Shown here piece by piece: positions 34,007 through 45,903 of a stretch of DNA of 64,000 bases (the first letter of the stretch is position 1; each line of letters opens with the position of its first letter). The notes under the pieces are model-generated. The model saw only the letters and a list, made by a program, of their open reading frames with translations, did no database searches and was not told the DNA's origin. Source of the DNA: Dryomyza anilis (taxonomy: Eukaryota > Arthropoda > Insecta > Diptera > Dryomyzidae); assembly GCA_951804985.1 (NCBI GenBank), contig OX638133.1, positions 72,484,367-72,548,366 on the forward strand, written 5' to 3'. A program made the translations under genes and the position numbers.

Positions 34007-35500
34007 ACTACACAACAGCCATTCTACGCAGCAGTCAAGGTTATTTTTGTATTATTTAAAATGACGCCCTTATTCCGAAAATATGGTTTAATAATATTTC
34101 TTTGGATAGGTTTACAAAATATGGGCCAATAACTTTTGGACCGAGCTTTCTTAAAGGTGGTCACATATATTTGCAAATATCTCGCGTTTTAAATAACACA
34201 TATGATCAAATGTTATATCGAATGAAAGTTAATTGAATATCGAATAAACATTTCTTAAAACATTTTTAAATTGGTTCATTAGTTTAAGAGAACTCGAAAT
34301 GAGAACTTGAAAAAGCATTTTTTTTTCAACAAAAATTTAAGAAAAAATTCATTTAAAAAAATGGAAAAAAATCGAGAAAGTAAGATGATACACAAATTTG
34401 AATTTTTCAAAATTAGTTCACACTCCGTGGAAGAAATTGAGCTATAAATGATAAAAATATATGGGTAACTTTTGAGAATAAAAAAAGTTATGTGAAAGCA
34501 ATATAATTGAGTGCTATACAAATAGGCATAAAAATAAAAAATAAAAAATGTGAGCGGATCACGATTATTTTTTGAGCACCTATTGATAGAAAAGCTTGTA
34601 ATTAATTTAAAATTTTATAACTTTATTTTTAATACTTAACGAGATATGTGATTCAAAAAAGTAAACCCATATCTCGTAGTGAATGTAGTAGATTACGTTG
34701 ACTAAATCGACTCATTTTCGAACTTCGAATTACTATTCTACTAAAATATATTGAAAATAAATTTCACATCATTCGGAATAGCAGATTTAAAGTTATCGTG
34801 TATAGGCGAGTCATATCTAAATCGACTCGGAAAGTTATGTTGACCAAGAAAATATTTACTTTTTCATACCAGTCACGCCTACTAAGAGGCGCTAAAATAT
34901 CCTCACATATATTTTACAACTTGTAACCCATGGGTATAGGGTATAAACATATTATGCGATTTTTTTTAGTTAATACCCAATTGTAATACTTTCACATCAT
35001 TTTTTCTGTTCTCAAAAAATTTCGATAGATTTATTTTATTTTTACATCATTTTCTTTAAAAATGTACAGGCTAATTTTGCAATATCACAAACTGTGCATC
35101 ATCTTGGGTTTTCAATTTTTCGCCATTTTTTAAATGCATTTTTTAATAAAATTTTGGTCGACAACATTTACATTTTTCGAGTTCTTCTATAGAGTTTTCT
35201 TAAACCAGTAAACCAAGTCCAAACTATAGTAAGAAATGTTTATTGAATATTTAATTATCTTTCATTCGATATAACAATTGAGTTTATGGGTTTTATTAAA
35301 CGCGAGATATTTACAAATATATGCGACCACCTTTTTGAAAGCACAGTACAAAAGTTATTGCCCGAGATCTCGTAATCCCATCCGTAGAATTTTTTTTAAT
35401 TCATATATTCAAATTCTGCGAGTCATTTCCAATAATACAAAAATAATGGAATTTACTGCGCACATTTTTTTATTCATTAGGTTGTGTAGTGTTATCTTTA
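34007..35500. mobile_element. Long inverted-repeat (foldback) element P
   Basis: Left arm about 34007-34450 and right arm about 35055-35500 are reverse complements over about 440 bp with clear divergence. Landmarks are CACTACACAAC / GTTGTGTAGTG, ATATCTCGCGTTT / AAACGCGAGATAT and TTATATCGAATGAAAG / CTTTCATTCGATATAA. The loop holds an old DINE-like copy. The open frames in the arms are not conserved with each other. Target duplications were not identified. Confidence 0.75.
34540..34948 (-). mobile_element. Degenerate DINE-1-like copy in the P loop
   Basis: Segments align with subfamily A in order: GTGAGCGGATCACG, TTTTGAGCACC, AAATTTTATAACT, AAATCGACTCATTTTC, TTTCATACCAGTCACGCC, ACTAAGAGGCGCTA and GGGTATAGGGTATAAA. 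The GACA tract is gone. Confidence 0.6.
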
Positions 35501-36447
35501 GACTGCAGCTATTGCACTATTAGGGTGTTTAAAGACAGTACTCATAATATTTTTATATCAATAGATACAGGCTTGGTGCCTTCAGAAATGTTGTTTATCA
35601 TGAACAGGCTCATATTTTTTTACTTTGACACCATCGTACCAACGCTTTTCTATAACCGCCGTTTTTTTTAATTTGAAGCCTACTAATTACAAATTTTGAA
35701 ATACCACTTGAACGCTTGAGAAAACTATTGTACGCTCTTCGGCAAATATGTTCCCCATAAAAATTAGTTGAGGTCCTCAAATAACGGAATTGTTTCAGAT
35801 CCACCCATTAAACGGAATAATAAAAACAATAAATTTTTTATTTTGTTTATTACGTGGCATGCACATTTCACAAAAATATTAGAAAGCTTAAATAAAAGTT
35901 AAATATTCTTAAGGATTTCGACATTCTAATAACATTGGCATATTCAATTTTGTAACTGAAAACTTTTTTTATCAATTCATTAGGATTCTGATTAATTGTA
36001 TATTTTATTTATGTAAATGACATACATTATTTTTATAGTTTGTTACCAATAAAATATGCAAAACATGTTGTAACAAAAAATAGTATTTTTAGAAAAACAA
36101 TTGTCATTTGTTCTATTGATATGCAGCTCTGGAACACGAGTCGAATTGCAGTAACAGCAATTGAAAAATTACAATTTTATTGTTTACTTTTTGCATAAAT
36201 TAAATATTTTATTTTTTGAACTACAAAATTTCAAGTATGCATTGCGCAATTTTTGCATGCAAAGTTCATGCGGCGAATTTACGATTTATTCCATTTTCAA
36301 ATCTTTTGACATACGAATAGATAATATTGAAATTCATTTATATAAATAACTAAAAAAATCATCTAAAATGATTTAATACTAACATAAAGAGATAATAAAA
36401 AATACGATATTATTAAAAAAGTCTGTATATTGTAAAAATCTTAATAT
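35501..36447. other. AT-rich DNA, no gene seen
   Basis: Short open frames on both strands have no recognised domain. No repeat match noticed. Confidence 0.4.
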
Positions 36448-37171
36448 AAACCAGTTGGGAAGGTTAGATCACATGGGAAATTTTAAAGTAGGTGTAATTA
36501 TGATAGTAGGATTATCAAAATTATAGTCGGTCTAAGCCGACTATAAATACCCCACACATATGTGTGGTTACCATTCAAAGTGATATATAGGTCACCAGGG
36601 TATACGAATCCTGAAAATAACTACAAACATTCAATCGCTGAAGAATTTCCATTCATTTGATACCCATATTTACAAATGGGTAGGTGTACCGAATTTCGAT
36701 TTTTTTTTTTGTGAACCACAAGTCTTTTCTCCGGAAAACTTTATTATCATGTATTTGAGCATGATGTCAATATATGTTTGACCAAAAAAGTTTACCTAAG
36801 CACGTATACATAAAAATTGATCTTTATATGTACATTTTATATGAGGTATTTGAACATAAGTGGTCGGATCATAGGTCACAATGGACCGATCTCGCCAATT
36901 AGCGTAGGTATATTAGTAATCTAAGTTATAAGTTTCATTTATCTAGCTCTTCAATTTTAAAAGTAGTAGGGATTTCAACAGACAGACAGACAGACAGACA
37001 GACAGACGGACAGACAGACGGACAGACGGACATCGTTAAATCGACTCAGGAGGTCATGCTGATCAAGAATATATATACTTTTCCATACCGGAGATGCTTC
37101 CTTCTGGGTGTTACAAACGGCGTACCAAACTGAATATACCCTTTCACTCTTAGTGTAGGGTATAAAAATAT
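36448..37171 (-). mobile_element. DINE-1-like element, subfamily B copy 2
   Basis: Nearly identical to 28227-28977. Differences are a few substitutions, single-base indels, loss of about 17 bp at 36900 and a different number of GACA units at about 36980-37035. The low divergence points to recent activity or recent duplication. Confidence 0.85.
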
Positions 37172-37978
37172 AAATTTTTTGCATCGAAGTACCATATTGG
37201 TTACTGCAAACATTATTTGATATTTAAATATAATTATTTATCACATTCGCTATTATAAGATTTGTTTTAAGTCAGAACCAATACCTTCAACTGAAATGGA
37301 CAATTCTTGACAAATAACACATATATGCTAACTTTCCGATATATATAGGTTGCATTCTGATCTAATAAGATTAATCGAGAAGAATTAGAAATTTACCCTA
37401 TGAAAGTGATTTGTTTGTCAAACGTAATATTAATTTATAATATGTTGCAATCATAATAATTTTCAGCAAAAACATACTTTGTGCACTTATATCTCAGCAA
37501 TTAATTAATTTATAATATGTTGCAATCATAATAATTTTCAGCAAAAACATACTTTGTGCACTTATATCTCAGCAATTAATATTGATATTAAAAGCAAAAT
37601 ATTTTATAGGTGTTGTATGACATAGAATATTTGCTTTTATTGCTGTTCTGAGAATCATACATTTATCGAACAAATATTTGGTAATATTATTATAAATTTA
37701 TAGAAAAAATTATTTTATATCAATGCCTCATATTACACAAATATAACACACATTTTAATATAAAATTTAGCAACAACCCAGACGATATGGTCATGACCTC
37801 TTAAATAAGTCATGTTTGACACTGAATGACAAATGTGCTTCATGCATCTAGTGCGATTGAAATTAATCAGGTTTCATGTATCGCATGGATGGAAACCAAT
37901 TATAGCAACTGCTTATGTCTGCAATATCTATTAGAACATCATAAGCAGATTTTAATTATATTATCTGTATATTTTCAC
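37172..37978. other. AT-rich DNA, no gene; contains a tandem duplication
   Basis: No gene seen. The only structure is the 75-bp duplication at 37430-37579. Confidence 0.4.
37430..37579 (+). repeat. Perfect tandem duplication, 75-bp unit
   Basis: Two adjacent 75-bp units starting TTAATTTATAATATGTTGCA and ending ATATCTCAGCAA appear identical. Absence of mismatches indicates a recent duplication, or an assembly artefact. Confidence 0.9.
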
Positions 37979-38224
37979 AAATCGTCAGTGATACTGTAAG
38001 ACCGCCATTCTACATTTTCGAATACCGCTTACAAAATGAATTTTACAGAAGAAAAAAAAAACGGTTTTGTGTCTCAATTCTGCACAAAATTAGTGTGTCA
38101 TAACTTTTAATGGCATTTATCTAATTTATCCGATCAACATATCGTTTAAAATCGGATTATAAGACCATATTAGGCGAAATTTTGACATATTAGTTAGGCG
38201 GTCTAGCAGTATCGTCGACGATAT
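37979..38224. mobile_element. MITE family D, copy 2
   Basis: Inverted ends ATCGTCAGTGATACTG and CAGTATCGTCGACGAT. The interior is in the opposite orientation to copies 1 and 3: ATTTTCGAATACC, CTTACAAAATGAATTTTACA and CGATCAACATATCGTTTAAA. Confidence 0.75.
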
Positions 38225-38239
38225 ATCACAAAAAATGTC

Positions 38240-39083
38240 AAGCCAGTGTGGTGAGTTTTAGTGTGGTGAATTTTAGTGTGGCGAGTTTTAGTGTGGTGAA
38301 TATTATTGTGGTGGGTTTTATTGTGATGAGTATAAGTATGGTACATTTTAGTGTGGTGAATTTTATTGTGTTGAGTTTTACTATGGTTAGTTTTAGTGTG
38401 GTGAGTTTTAGTGTGTTGAATTTTAGTGTGGTGAATTTTAGTGTGGTGAATTTTGGTGTGCTGAGTTTAGTTTTGATGAGTTTTAGTGTGGTAAGTTTTA
38501 ATGTGGTGAATTTCGTTATGATGAATTTTGGTATGGTGAGTTTAAAGAATTTGCGCTGGTTGTTACCCTGGTGTGAAATATTTTGATATCACTATAATAG
38601 TTGTTGAAATACATCATTTTGAAAATGTACCTTCTATGAGGGGTGCCTCGCCCAGTTGTCCAATCCCACCCATATTCAGCGAGCTGACCAAAATGTCATT
38701 AAATTTGCTATCCTAACGTGTTTTTAATTCCACGTAAATCCAACAATCTCGCCGAGATATAGCAAAACCGCCTTACTACATGTGAAAATTACGCCTAGTT
38801 TTGTGTTATAATCGGGTTTTTAATGATATGTTGATCGGATAAATTAGACAAATGCCATAACCTATAATACTTAATTTTGTATGAATTAAGTGCAAAAATG
38901 AGGCTGAAAATAGTTTTCTATCTTCTGTAAAATTAATTTTGTAAGAGGTATTCGAAAATGTAGATAGGCGGTTTTGCAGTATCACCGACGATATACTCTG
39001 CACAGGCCCAACATAGACATATTGTGTCAAAATTTTATACAATTCGGTTCAGCCGTTTTGACGTCTATTCGTTTGATGTCTAT
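38240..39083 (-). mobile_element. Helitron-like element, copy 5
   Basis: Starts with the GTGGTGAGTTTTAGTGTGG array (38245-38545), then CCCTGGTGTGAAATATTTTGATATCACT, GGGTGCCTCGCCCA and AATCTCGCCGAGATATAG, aligned with copy 3. After MITE D (38757-38994) it resumes with CAGGCCCAACATAGACATATTGTG and GGTTCAGCCGTTTTGACGTC, and ends in a TATATA tract, the inverted form of the family start. The terminal CTAG end is absent. Confidence 0.6.
38757..38994. mobile_element. MITE family D, copy 3
   Basis: The right end is intact (GCGGTTTTGCAGTATCACCGACGATAT). The left end has lost about 15 bp of the TIR (ATATAGCAAAACCGCC). Same orientation as copy 1. Helitron-like copy 3 has the corresponding empty site. 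Confidence 0.75.
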
Positions 39084-39150
39084 ATATACATACATACATA
39101 CATACATACATACATACATACATACATACATACATACTTACATACATACA
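39084..39150 (+). repeat. (ATAC)n microsatellite
   Basis: About 15 units of ACAT/ATAC with one TACT interruption, at the outer end of Helitron-like copy 5. Confidence 0.95.
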
Positions 39151-41696
39151 AACATATTCTCTTCTATTCTCTTCTGGGCCAAATGGGCCAAAAATAACTT
39201 TTGTATGGTTGTTAATATTTAAATATCTCTTAAACTAGAAATGCTAGAAATGCTCCGTTGAGTGCTCGTTTTAAAGCTGATAGAACGAGCCCTCTTAGAA
39301 CAATTAAGTTGTAACTTCTAAACTGTGGCCCGTGGTCATTATCCTTGTACTTCGAAATTGATGTCCTTATAAGGACCGTTTCTGAAAAAAATCGTATAAA
39401 TTGGTTGATTTAATATGAATATTCATGCTGAATTTCAAGATGGTATTTTGATGGCATCATATCTTAAAAAATATTATTTTTCAATTTTTATATATTTTTG
39501 CATTGGAAAAAACATTTTGTTTTTAACAGTAAAACTTGAAATAATATTTGAATATATTTGATTTAGAAAATATTATGTAATAAAATTATTAGTACCAATT
39601 TATTTTTTTTTTTGCATTAAACATCAATATATTTAAAAATAAAAACAATAAGTGTTAACATCCAAGCAAATGTATGTTCGCAAAAGCATCTAAAAATATT
39701 CATTCTAAACAAAAATATGTTTAAACGAAAACAAAATTATGTTTGACTGTAATTATAATAATGTTTTGCAAAGTAATAATAATTATGTTAACATAACGCT
39801 CCATTATGTTATGTCTGCAAAATTATATTTGGGATAGCCCATTTTTTTTTGTAGACTGTGGGCTAAAATATGTGGTGTTTATTTATTCGATATTATAAAA
39901 ATATGGAGAAATACTAAATTAAAATAAACATTAAAAGCAAATTTTATATTTTCATTATCTTCTGAATTCTTTAAATACACCTGTAGAAAATCCATCTGCC
40001 CTAAATTTAATTTACTTTTTGGTAATTTATTTCGTTTTGTATTTATATAATTAAAAATATATAATATATAATTATAACAAATTATCACCATAATAATGTT
40101 AATACTACTAAAATAAGTTTTCTCATATTTTAGGTGATGTTGACCATGACCATGTGGATTTCATGCAAACAAATTGTCAGAGTGTTCTTGTTGACACGAA
40201 GATTCCACTGGCGGAGTACACGACATGGCTTTGTTTCAATTTAAATTGAAATGCTTTGTAATGTGACAGATGCACTAAACCACTCCAAAGTGTCCGAAAT
40301 GTGCAATTTATGCGATGCACAAGACAAAATGTAGGAAGTGAATGGCTTGATGGGCATGCCGTATAATGCAAATAATATGAACTGATGAGGAGTAGAAGAG
40401 ATGAGATAAAGGAGCGGTAAAAAAGAGGAATATGAAAGGACTGATCGACGGTATATGTTGTAGAAATGGAATGACGTAGTTTACAATATGTGTGCACATT
40501 GTATAGAGAATATAAAAACATTAATCACAAACAAACAAAAAAAATACTTCATCCAACCAAGTTTAGACGTCCTAAATTTAATTTGTATTTTTGCATTGTA
40601 GTTGGCTTTAAATAACATTTTCAAAGAAAATTAAAAAATTAAAACACAAATAACAAATAAAACATTATATTAAATAAAAGATGACTCAATTATTATTGGT
40701 CATTTTGGGTTCTAGACAACGCCTTTTATTTTTGGATATGCAACAGATTTCAGTATTCAACATAGAGATGAATTTTATTTTATTGGCAGCAGCAGAAAAG
40801 CTGAAGTAGCAGGCAATCACAAGCAATCGCAAACATGCATCAATCACTCATTTAATGCCAATTGTTGCCGCTGCTACTGCTAGAGGGCGTGCACACAAAT
40901 TGATGTGTTTCAGATATTTGATGCTACATACAATATTTTCAAAAGTTGAAGCTGTGTAAAAGCAAAAATTTTCTCATTAATGCACAGCGAATAGCAAAAG
41001 TGAACAACAAGAATAATTGATTTTCACTAAAAAGTTATTGGAGCCGTTGAATGATGATGATAATGATGATGAATGACTAAATTGTTTTTTTGGGTATTTT
41101 GTTTGAAAACCTTGATAACTAAGGGGAGAAATATAAACTTTTAAAACTGCTGAGAAACTAGATTTTCAATTTAGAATAAAATTCTATTTACATTTTATAG
41201 AATTTATGATCTGAATATTAAGAGTTAGTTTTTAACATTCGTTGATAACAGAATTAATATCCGTGACTATGAAAAAAGTATACGAGATAAATTTGGCTGG
41301 ATTTAGGATATTTATTTATTGACTATTAAAAAATAAAGGGAACACGTAAATTAGTCGCCGTGTTCTTTCCAGTATTTAAACAATACGTATTTGTAAATTT
41401 GTGGTTGATTTCCTTGAGATTGCTTTCTATGTAATATTTGCTATTTTGCTTTATTTTGCAATATCCGTTTGTCAAAGCTATCTGTTTTTTTGTGCATATC
41501 CATCGATTAGTTGAATTCACGAATGCGGAGAATTGAACATAAAAAAAAACGAGACCCAAAAAGTTTATTATTCTTGGTTGTCAGAAGTAAAATTCTTGTC
41601 AATGAAACAAGTAAATAATAGCAAATTTACTTTAAATTCAGTATTTTTTTAGAAAATGCACATAACTTAAATTTTTGTTTAAGGTTTTTATAATAT
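39151..41696. other. Intergenic DNA, no gene supported
   Basis: No splice-supported gene. The part 40130-41060 is less AT-rich and seems unique. It includes minus-strand open frames up to 114 codons without a recognised domain, and a GATGATGATAATGATGATGAATGA run at 41052. The segment TGTCTGCAAAATTATATTTGG (39811-39831) repeats one at about 28179. Confidence 0.45.
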
Positions 41697-42228
41697 TGTT
41701 ACGAAAAGAGGTAATTTGCCCCACTGTGCAAGCATTCAACAATAATAAATGAGACGCAAGACAATTCAGCGCACTAAGCAATGTGTTAGAAAGAGACGGA
41801 AGATCATTCAGCGTACTGGGCAATGTGCGAGAAAGAGATGGAAGATCAGCGTATTAAAACACATGAGTGCGAATGAGATGCCAATAGCATGCGTCAGCAC
41901 GAATGGAGTAGAAGGTTCTCGAAACAAGTCGAAGCTTTTCGAAACATGTCGAACTGATGCATGCAGTATATAAGGGAGCCGCATCTGAGGTACTTCACTT
42001 CAGTAGTGATTGTAAAGTGGTCGAGGGCATCTCGTGTGATAATTGTCAAGATAAATTGTGGACATGCAGCAGTTGTTAGAATTTGTTATTAGTAAAGTTG
42101 TTTATTAAAGTGAATTAATAAAGTTAATTGTTATAATTTAAACCAAACAAAAGAGTGTTTTTATTTTGTACACAATCCAGCGATACGAACTCGTAGAACT
42201 GTTTTTCGTAGACTGAATTTTCATAACA
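41697..42228 (+). mobile_element. Solo LTR, copy 2, intact ends
   Basis: A 532-bp LTR starting TGTTACGAAAAGAGG and ending TTTTCATAACA, flanked by the 4-bp duplication ATAT (41693-41696, 42229-42232). The short inverted ends TGTTA/TAACA are present. A TATATAAG promoter element (41967-41974) and AATAAA (42117-42122) mark U3/R/U5 organisation. There is no primer-binding site or gag-pol beside it, so it is a solo LTR of a probably Ty3/gypsy-like element. Confidence 0.9.
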
Positions 42229-42283
42229 ATATCTACGAAATTAACCTCGGTACATGATTAATAACACTACACAATACGATGTA

Positions 42284-43340
42284 CATCCCATACATCACTT
42301 CTATATAATTCGATGGTGCTGTGTTTTCATGTATACTGAGTGTTTTTTTCTATTACGTAAAGTTTTTGAAAAAAATTGCAATAGTATTTTAAAGCCGTTT
42401 GCACCCACTACTTAGAATAAAAAAAGATAGCTCTGTGGATTAATTGTTTAACAACAAAAACTTAAACGCAATTTTTTTAATTGTCATAACTAATTTCAGT
42501 ATACTAATGAATCCGTTATTAATACGATTTTGAAATAATTGAATCTAAACTCGAAAATTTTTGACTTCTTTTTTTTTTTTGATAATAAACATAAAATGGT
42601 TCCAACTAATTATCAACATAACTAACTTGTTTCGAATTGGTCATCTTTTTAAAATATTCCTTGAGAACTTAATTTGGGTACTTTTTTATACAATTAATTT
42701 TACATAAAAATACTAATGCACATAATCTGAAAACATCACTACTTCATATTTAAAGTATGATTATTTTTATTGCATTCTCAATTTTTTCCTATTACGTATC
42801 GTTTTTTTTTAGAAAAATTCGAGTACAACCCCTTATTTTTCAGTAATTTGTATGTAAAATATAAAGAATTTAAAATTTTAACAGTTTTTGACGAAAACTG
42901 TGTTGATAGAGCATATATATTTTAAAAATAAGTACCGATGCAAAAAAAGTTAGTATTTTTCATCGTTTGTTTGAACTATGTTCTGCTTAAACATAAATCT
43001 TATTTTATATATCATTAGATTCACCATGTTGAAAAAAATCGTCCAAAATAGTCTAAAAAAATCAATCTTTTTCGAGTTAAGATTCAAATATCTTAAAAAC
43101 ATATCGGAATAATGGTATTTATCGGTAAAATGTAATTAATTTTGACACTTGAAATAAATATTGCGTTTACAGTTTTTTAAAAAACTTGTTTTGTAAGGGA
43201 CTGTATTTTTTAATTCTAAAAAGTGTCTGAAAAGGTCCTGAAAATTCGAGAACAATTTTCTTAAATACGTTACGTATTAGAAAAAAACTGAGTATGCAGT
43301 CAAAATAACCACGAATTATATAGAATTGATGTATGGGATG
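42284..43340. mobile_element. TIR element family L, copy 1
   Basis: A 1057-bp element with inverted ends CATCCCATACATCA and TGATGTATGGGATG, extended by CTATATAATTCG / CGAATTATATAG and by TTTTTTCTATTACGTAA / TTACGTATTAGAAAAAA. The interior is partly self-complementary. No transposase. It aligns with the L copy 2 halves and is uninterrupted where those carry H and K. Confidence 0.8.
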
Positions 43341-43726
43341 CCCATGGCAAACATTTTTATACCCTACACTAAGAGTGAAAGGGAATATTCAGGTTTGTAC
43401 GCCGTTTGTAAAACCTAGAAGCATAACACAGTATACACCGATAAAATTAATGTAATAAAAATAAATAAAAATGTATTTAAAATAAATACATACGTATTTG
43501 ATTTACGTCCAAATGCAAATATATTTGTTTTTACTACATTGATGTAGTTGTTTTTGTATATATTTCCTTACAAAAATTTAATACATTTGTATTAAAAATC
43601 CTAAATTTTGTCTTTATTTATACGTCCTGAATTATGTAGAAAAATTACTACATATACCTTTAATTTTACTATAAAATGTATTTATTTTACTTTGTTGTGA
43701 GTGTTACAAAAAACCAATTATACATA

Positions 43727-43777
<51 letters not shown>

Positions 43778-43783
43778 ATATAT
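43727..43783 (+). repeat. (TAAA)n microsatellite
   Basis: About 14 units of AAAT/TAAA with one TATA interruption, inside element F. Confidence 0.9.
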
Positions 43784-43910
43784 AAATAAATAAAGAAATA
43801 CTTAAGAAAAATATTTACCTGATAATGAAATGGAAGGACCACTAATCATCATCAGTTCAGATGACTCAAAGTAATGGCAAGTACCTAAGTATCGCTTTTG
43901 AGTTCTACCA

Positions 43911-44619
43911 CATATCGTCACTATCATGCCAAAGGGGCGAATGTGCAATTTTTGACATTTTCGTTTTTTTACATTTTTGAATGTAGTTTATCCTCAAGTA
44001 TGCTGTGCCAAAATCGCGTGTCATTTTGTTGGCCACAAAAGACAAAACAAAAGGGCGAATTTGAAAAATTGTAAATCTTGTCATGCCAAAAGGGCGAATC
44101 TTTTCGTTTTTTCGCCATAACTTTTTATTGGTATAAGATGAAATAGCGGTGTCAAGGCATTTATTATTTGTTTTCAAAGCACCTATGGAACTGCATCATT
44201 ATTTAAAAATATTTTGCCAAACATCTTTTCCTGCAAATAACAAATGGCAAATTAATGTTTGGCAAAATATTTTTAATTAATGATGAAGATAGATAGGTGC
44301 TTTAAAAACAAACAATAAATGTTTTTACATTACTATTTTATCTTGCACTAATAAAATGTTATATCATAAAAGACAAAAATATTTGCGTTTTGATCAGGAT
44401 ATAGCCTCACAAAATCCGTATTTATAATTCAGTAGGTTGTCCAAATCTAAATATATTTTATATACGTTATAATAATTGATAAACTAAAATAACAGACAAA
44501 ATTAAAGAAAATATAAATTTTTCTAATTTTTAAAGCACTTCAAACTTTAAAATTTGATTTCCCAACATTTTTAAAAATGCACTTTACATTCGCTCCTTTG
44601 GCATGACAGTGACGATATG
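43911..44619. mobile_element. TIR element family E, copy 1
   Basis: A 709-bp element with inverted ends CATATCGTCACTATCATGCC and GGCATGACAGTGACGATATG. TGCCAAAGGGGCGAAT-type words occur at 43926, 44055 and 44083 and, inverted, at the right end. A central inverted pair (about 44105-44215 against 44225-44355) gives a foldback. Nested in F. Homologous to 17001-18035 in the opposite orientation. Confidence 0.85.
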
Positions 44620-45817
44620 AAAAATTCTTTACCAATAATGCGCAACAGAAAATAGCAAATCGTTGAGTAACTTATACTTATTTGGCCATTTCAACCGATG
44701 ATGGGTTTCAGTCATAGAGTTACCAACTTTAATTTTCGCTGTTTTTTATTTTCAAAACTAACCTGATTCAGCGAGAAATCCAATGAGTTGTTCACACTAG
44801 TTTTCTGCCGCCAAGTTATTCGTTCGGATGCTCTTTATATTTGCTACCTCCGCAGTTGGCTATGTGAAATACGAAATGGGTTCCGTTTTGTACCTACTCA
44901 CTGTTGCAGTCGTCTGTCGTGTATTCGTATGAACTTCATATAATTAAAAAGTGCAGAAAACGAAGACACCGTACAGTTTCTGTACTATGTAGAAATCGAA
45001 TTTTTAATACAATGAGTTGTTAAATTATTTTAAATAAATACAAATGTATTAAAAAGGACCAAAATGTAGTAGAAATGCAATTTTTTAAAACAAAGACATA
45101 CATGTAGTATAATTTACTACAGTAATTTTTTCGGTGTATATATTCTAGATCAGCATGACCTCCTAAGTCTGTTAAAATCACGATTACAGAAAAACAAGAG
45201 AAGCTAGATCAATGAAACTCCTAATTTAGGTTATGAAAAATGGGCATGATCGGTTCATTGAGACATGAGAACCGACCACTTATGTTTTAATGCCTCTGTC
45301 ATACAGGCTTAAGAGAACTTTTTTGATCAAATATATATTGACTTTTACTGAAATATATATTAATAATGTTTTCCTACAAACCGAATTGTGGTTCCCGAAA
45401 AAAAAATCGAAATTCGGTGCACGTACATTTTTTTTGCATAATAAAAGGATATTTCTACAATTTTGTACTTATTTTCAGGATTCGTAAATCATGGTGATCT
45501 CTGGACCACTTAGAATGGTAACTTCACACATTATCATACATAAATATGTAGGATATTTATAGTCGGCTTAAACCGACTATAACTTTGATATTTCTTACAA
45601 ACTTCATCACATTTTGCCTACTTTAAAATTATCCATGTGATCTAATCTGCCTTACTGTTTCTTTTAAAAGTAATATTTCTTTTTTTAATTTTATTTTATT
45701 TATTTTTATTTTGGTATTGTCTAATTGAATTAAATTATATTTAGTTTATATTTCGCTGATCTCGACGACCTTCAGCGATTAAGAAAACCAATACTTATTA
45801 TATTGAATGTAATGTTT

Positions 45818-45888
45818 GATAAGAATACTTTCTATATTTTGATAAGAAATATTTATTTAAAATACAAAATAAATAATTGCAAATCAGT
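45818..45888 (+). promoter_or_regulatory. Putative core promoter with two GATAAG motifs
   Basis: TTTGATAAGAA occurs twice, with GATAAG at 45818-45823 and 45841-45846. A TATTTATTTAAAA stretch at 45850-45862 is in TATA-box position relative to an arthropod initiator TCAGT at 45884-45888. GATA factors commonly control fat-body, gut and blood-cell genes in flies; whether they act here is inference. Predicted 5' UTR about 30 nt. Confidence 0.45.
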
Positions 45889-45903
45889 GTTACACAAATC
45901 TTC

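Larger units (their letters stand above)
43436..45136. mobile_element. TIR element family F, TA target duplication
   Basis: Inverted ends CACCGATAAAATTAATGTA and TACAGTAATTTTTTCGGTG, with TA at 43434-43435 and 45137-45138. It splits DINE B copy 3. It contains a TAAA microsatellite and all of element E copy 1; without E it is about 1.0 kb. The stretch 44640-45000 is less AT-rich but has no transposase. Confidence 0.8.
43356..45660 (+). mobile_element. DINE-1-like element, subfamily B copy 3 (host of F and E)
   Basis: Starts TTTTATACCCTACACTAAGAGTGAAAGGG and GTACGCCGTTTGTAA, breaks at about 43430, and resumes at about 45139 with TATTCTAGATCAGCATGACCTCC, GAGAACCGACCACTTATG and TATAGTCGGCTTAAACCGAC, ending at about 45660. 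It is the youngest layer's host. Its right end lies about 225 bp upstream of the predicted transcription start of the fibrinogen-related gene. Confidence 0.8.
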
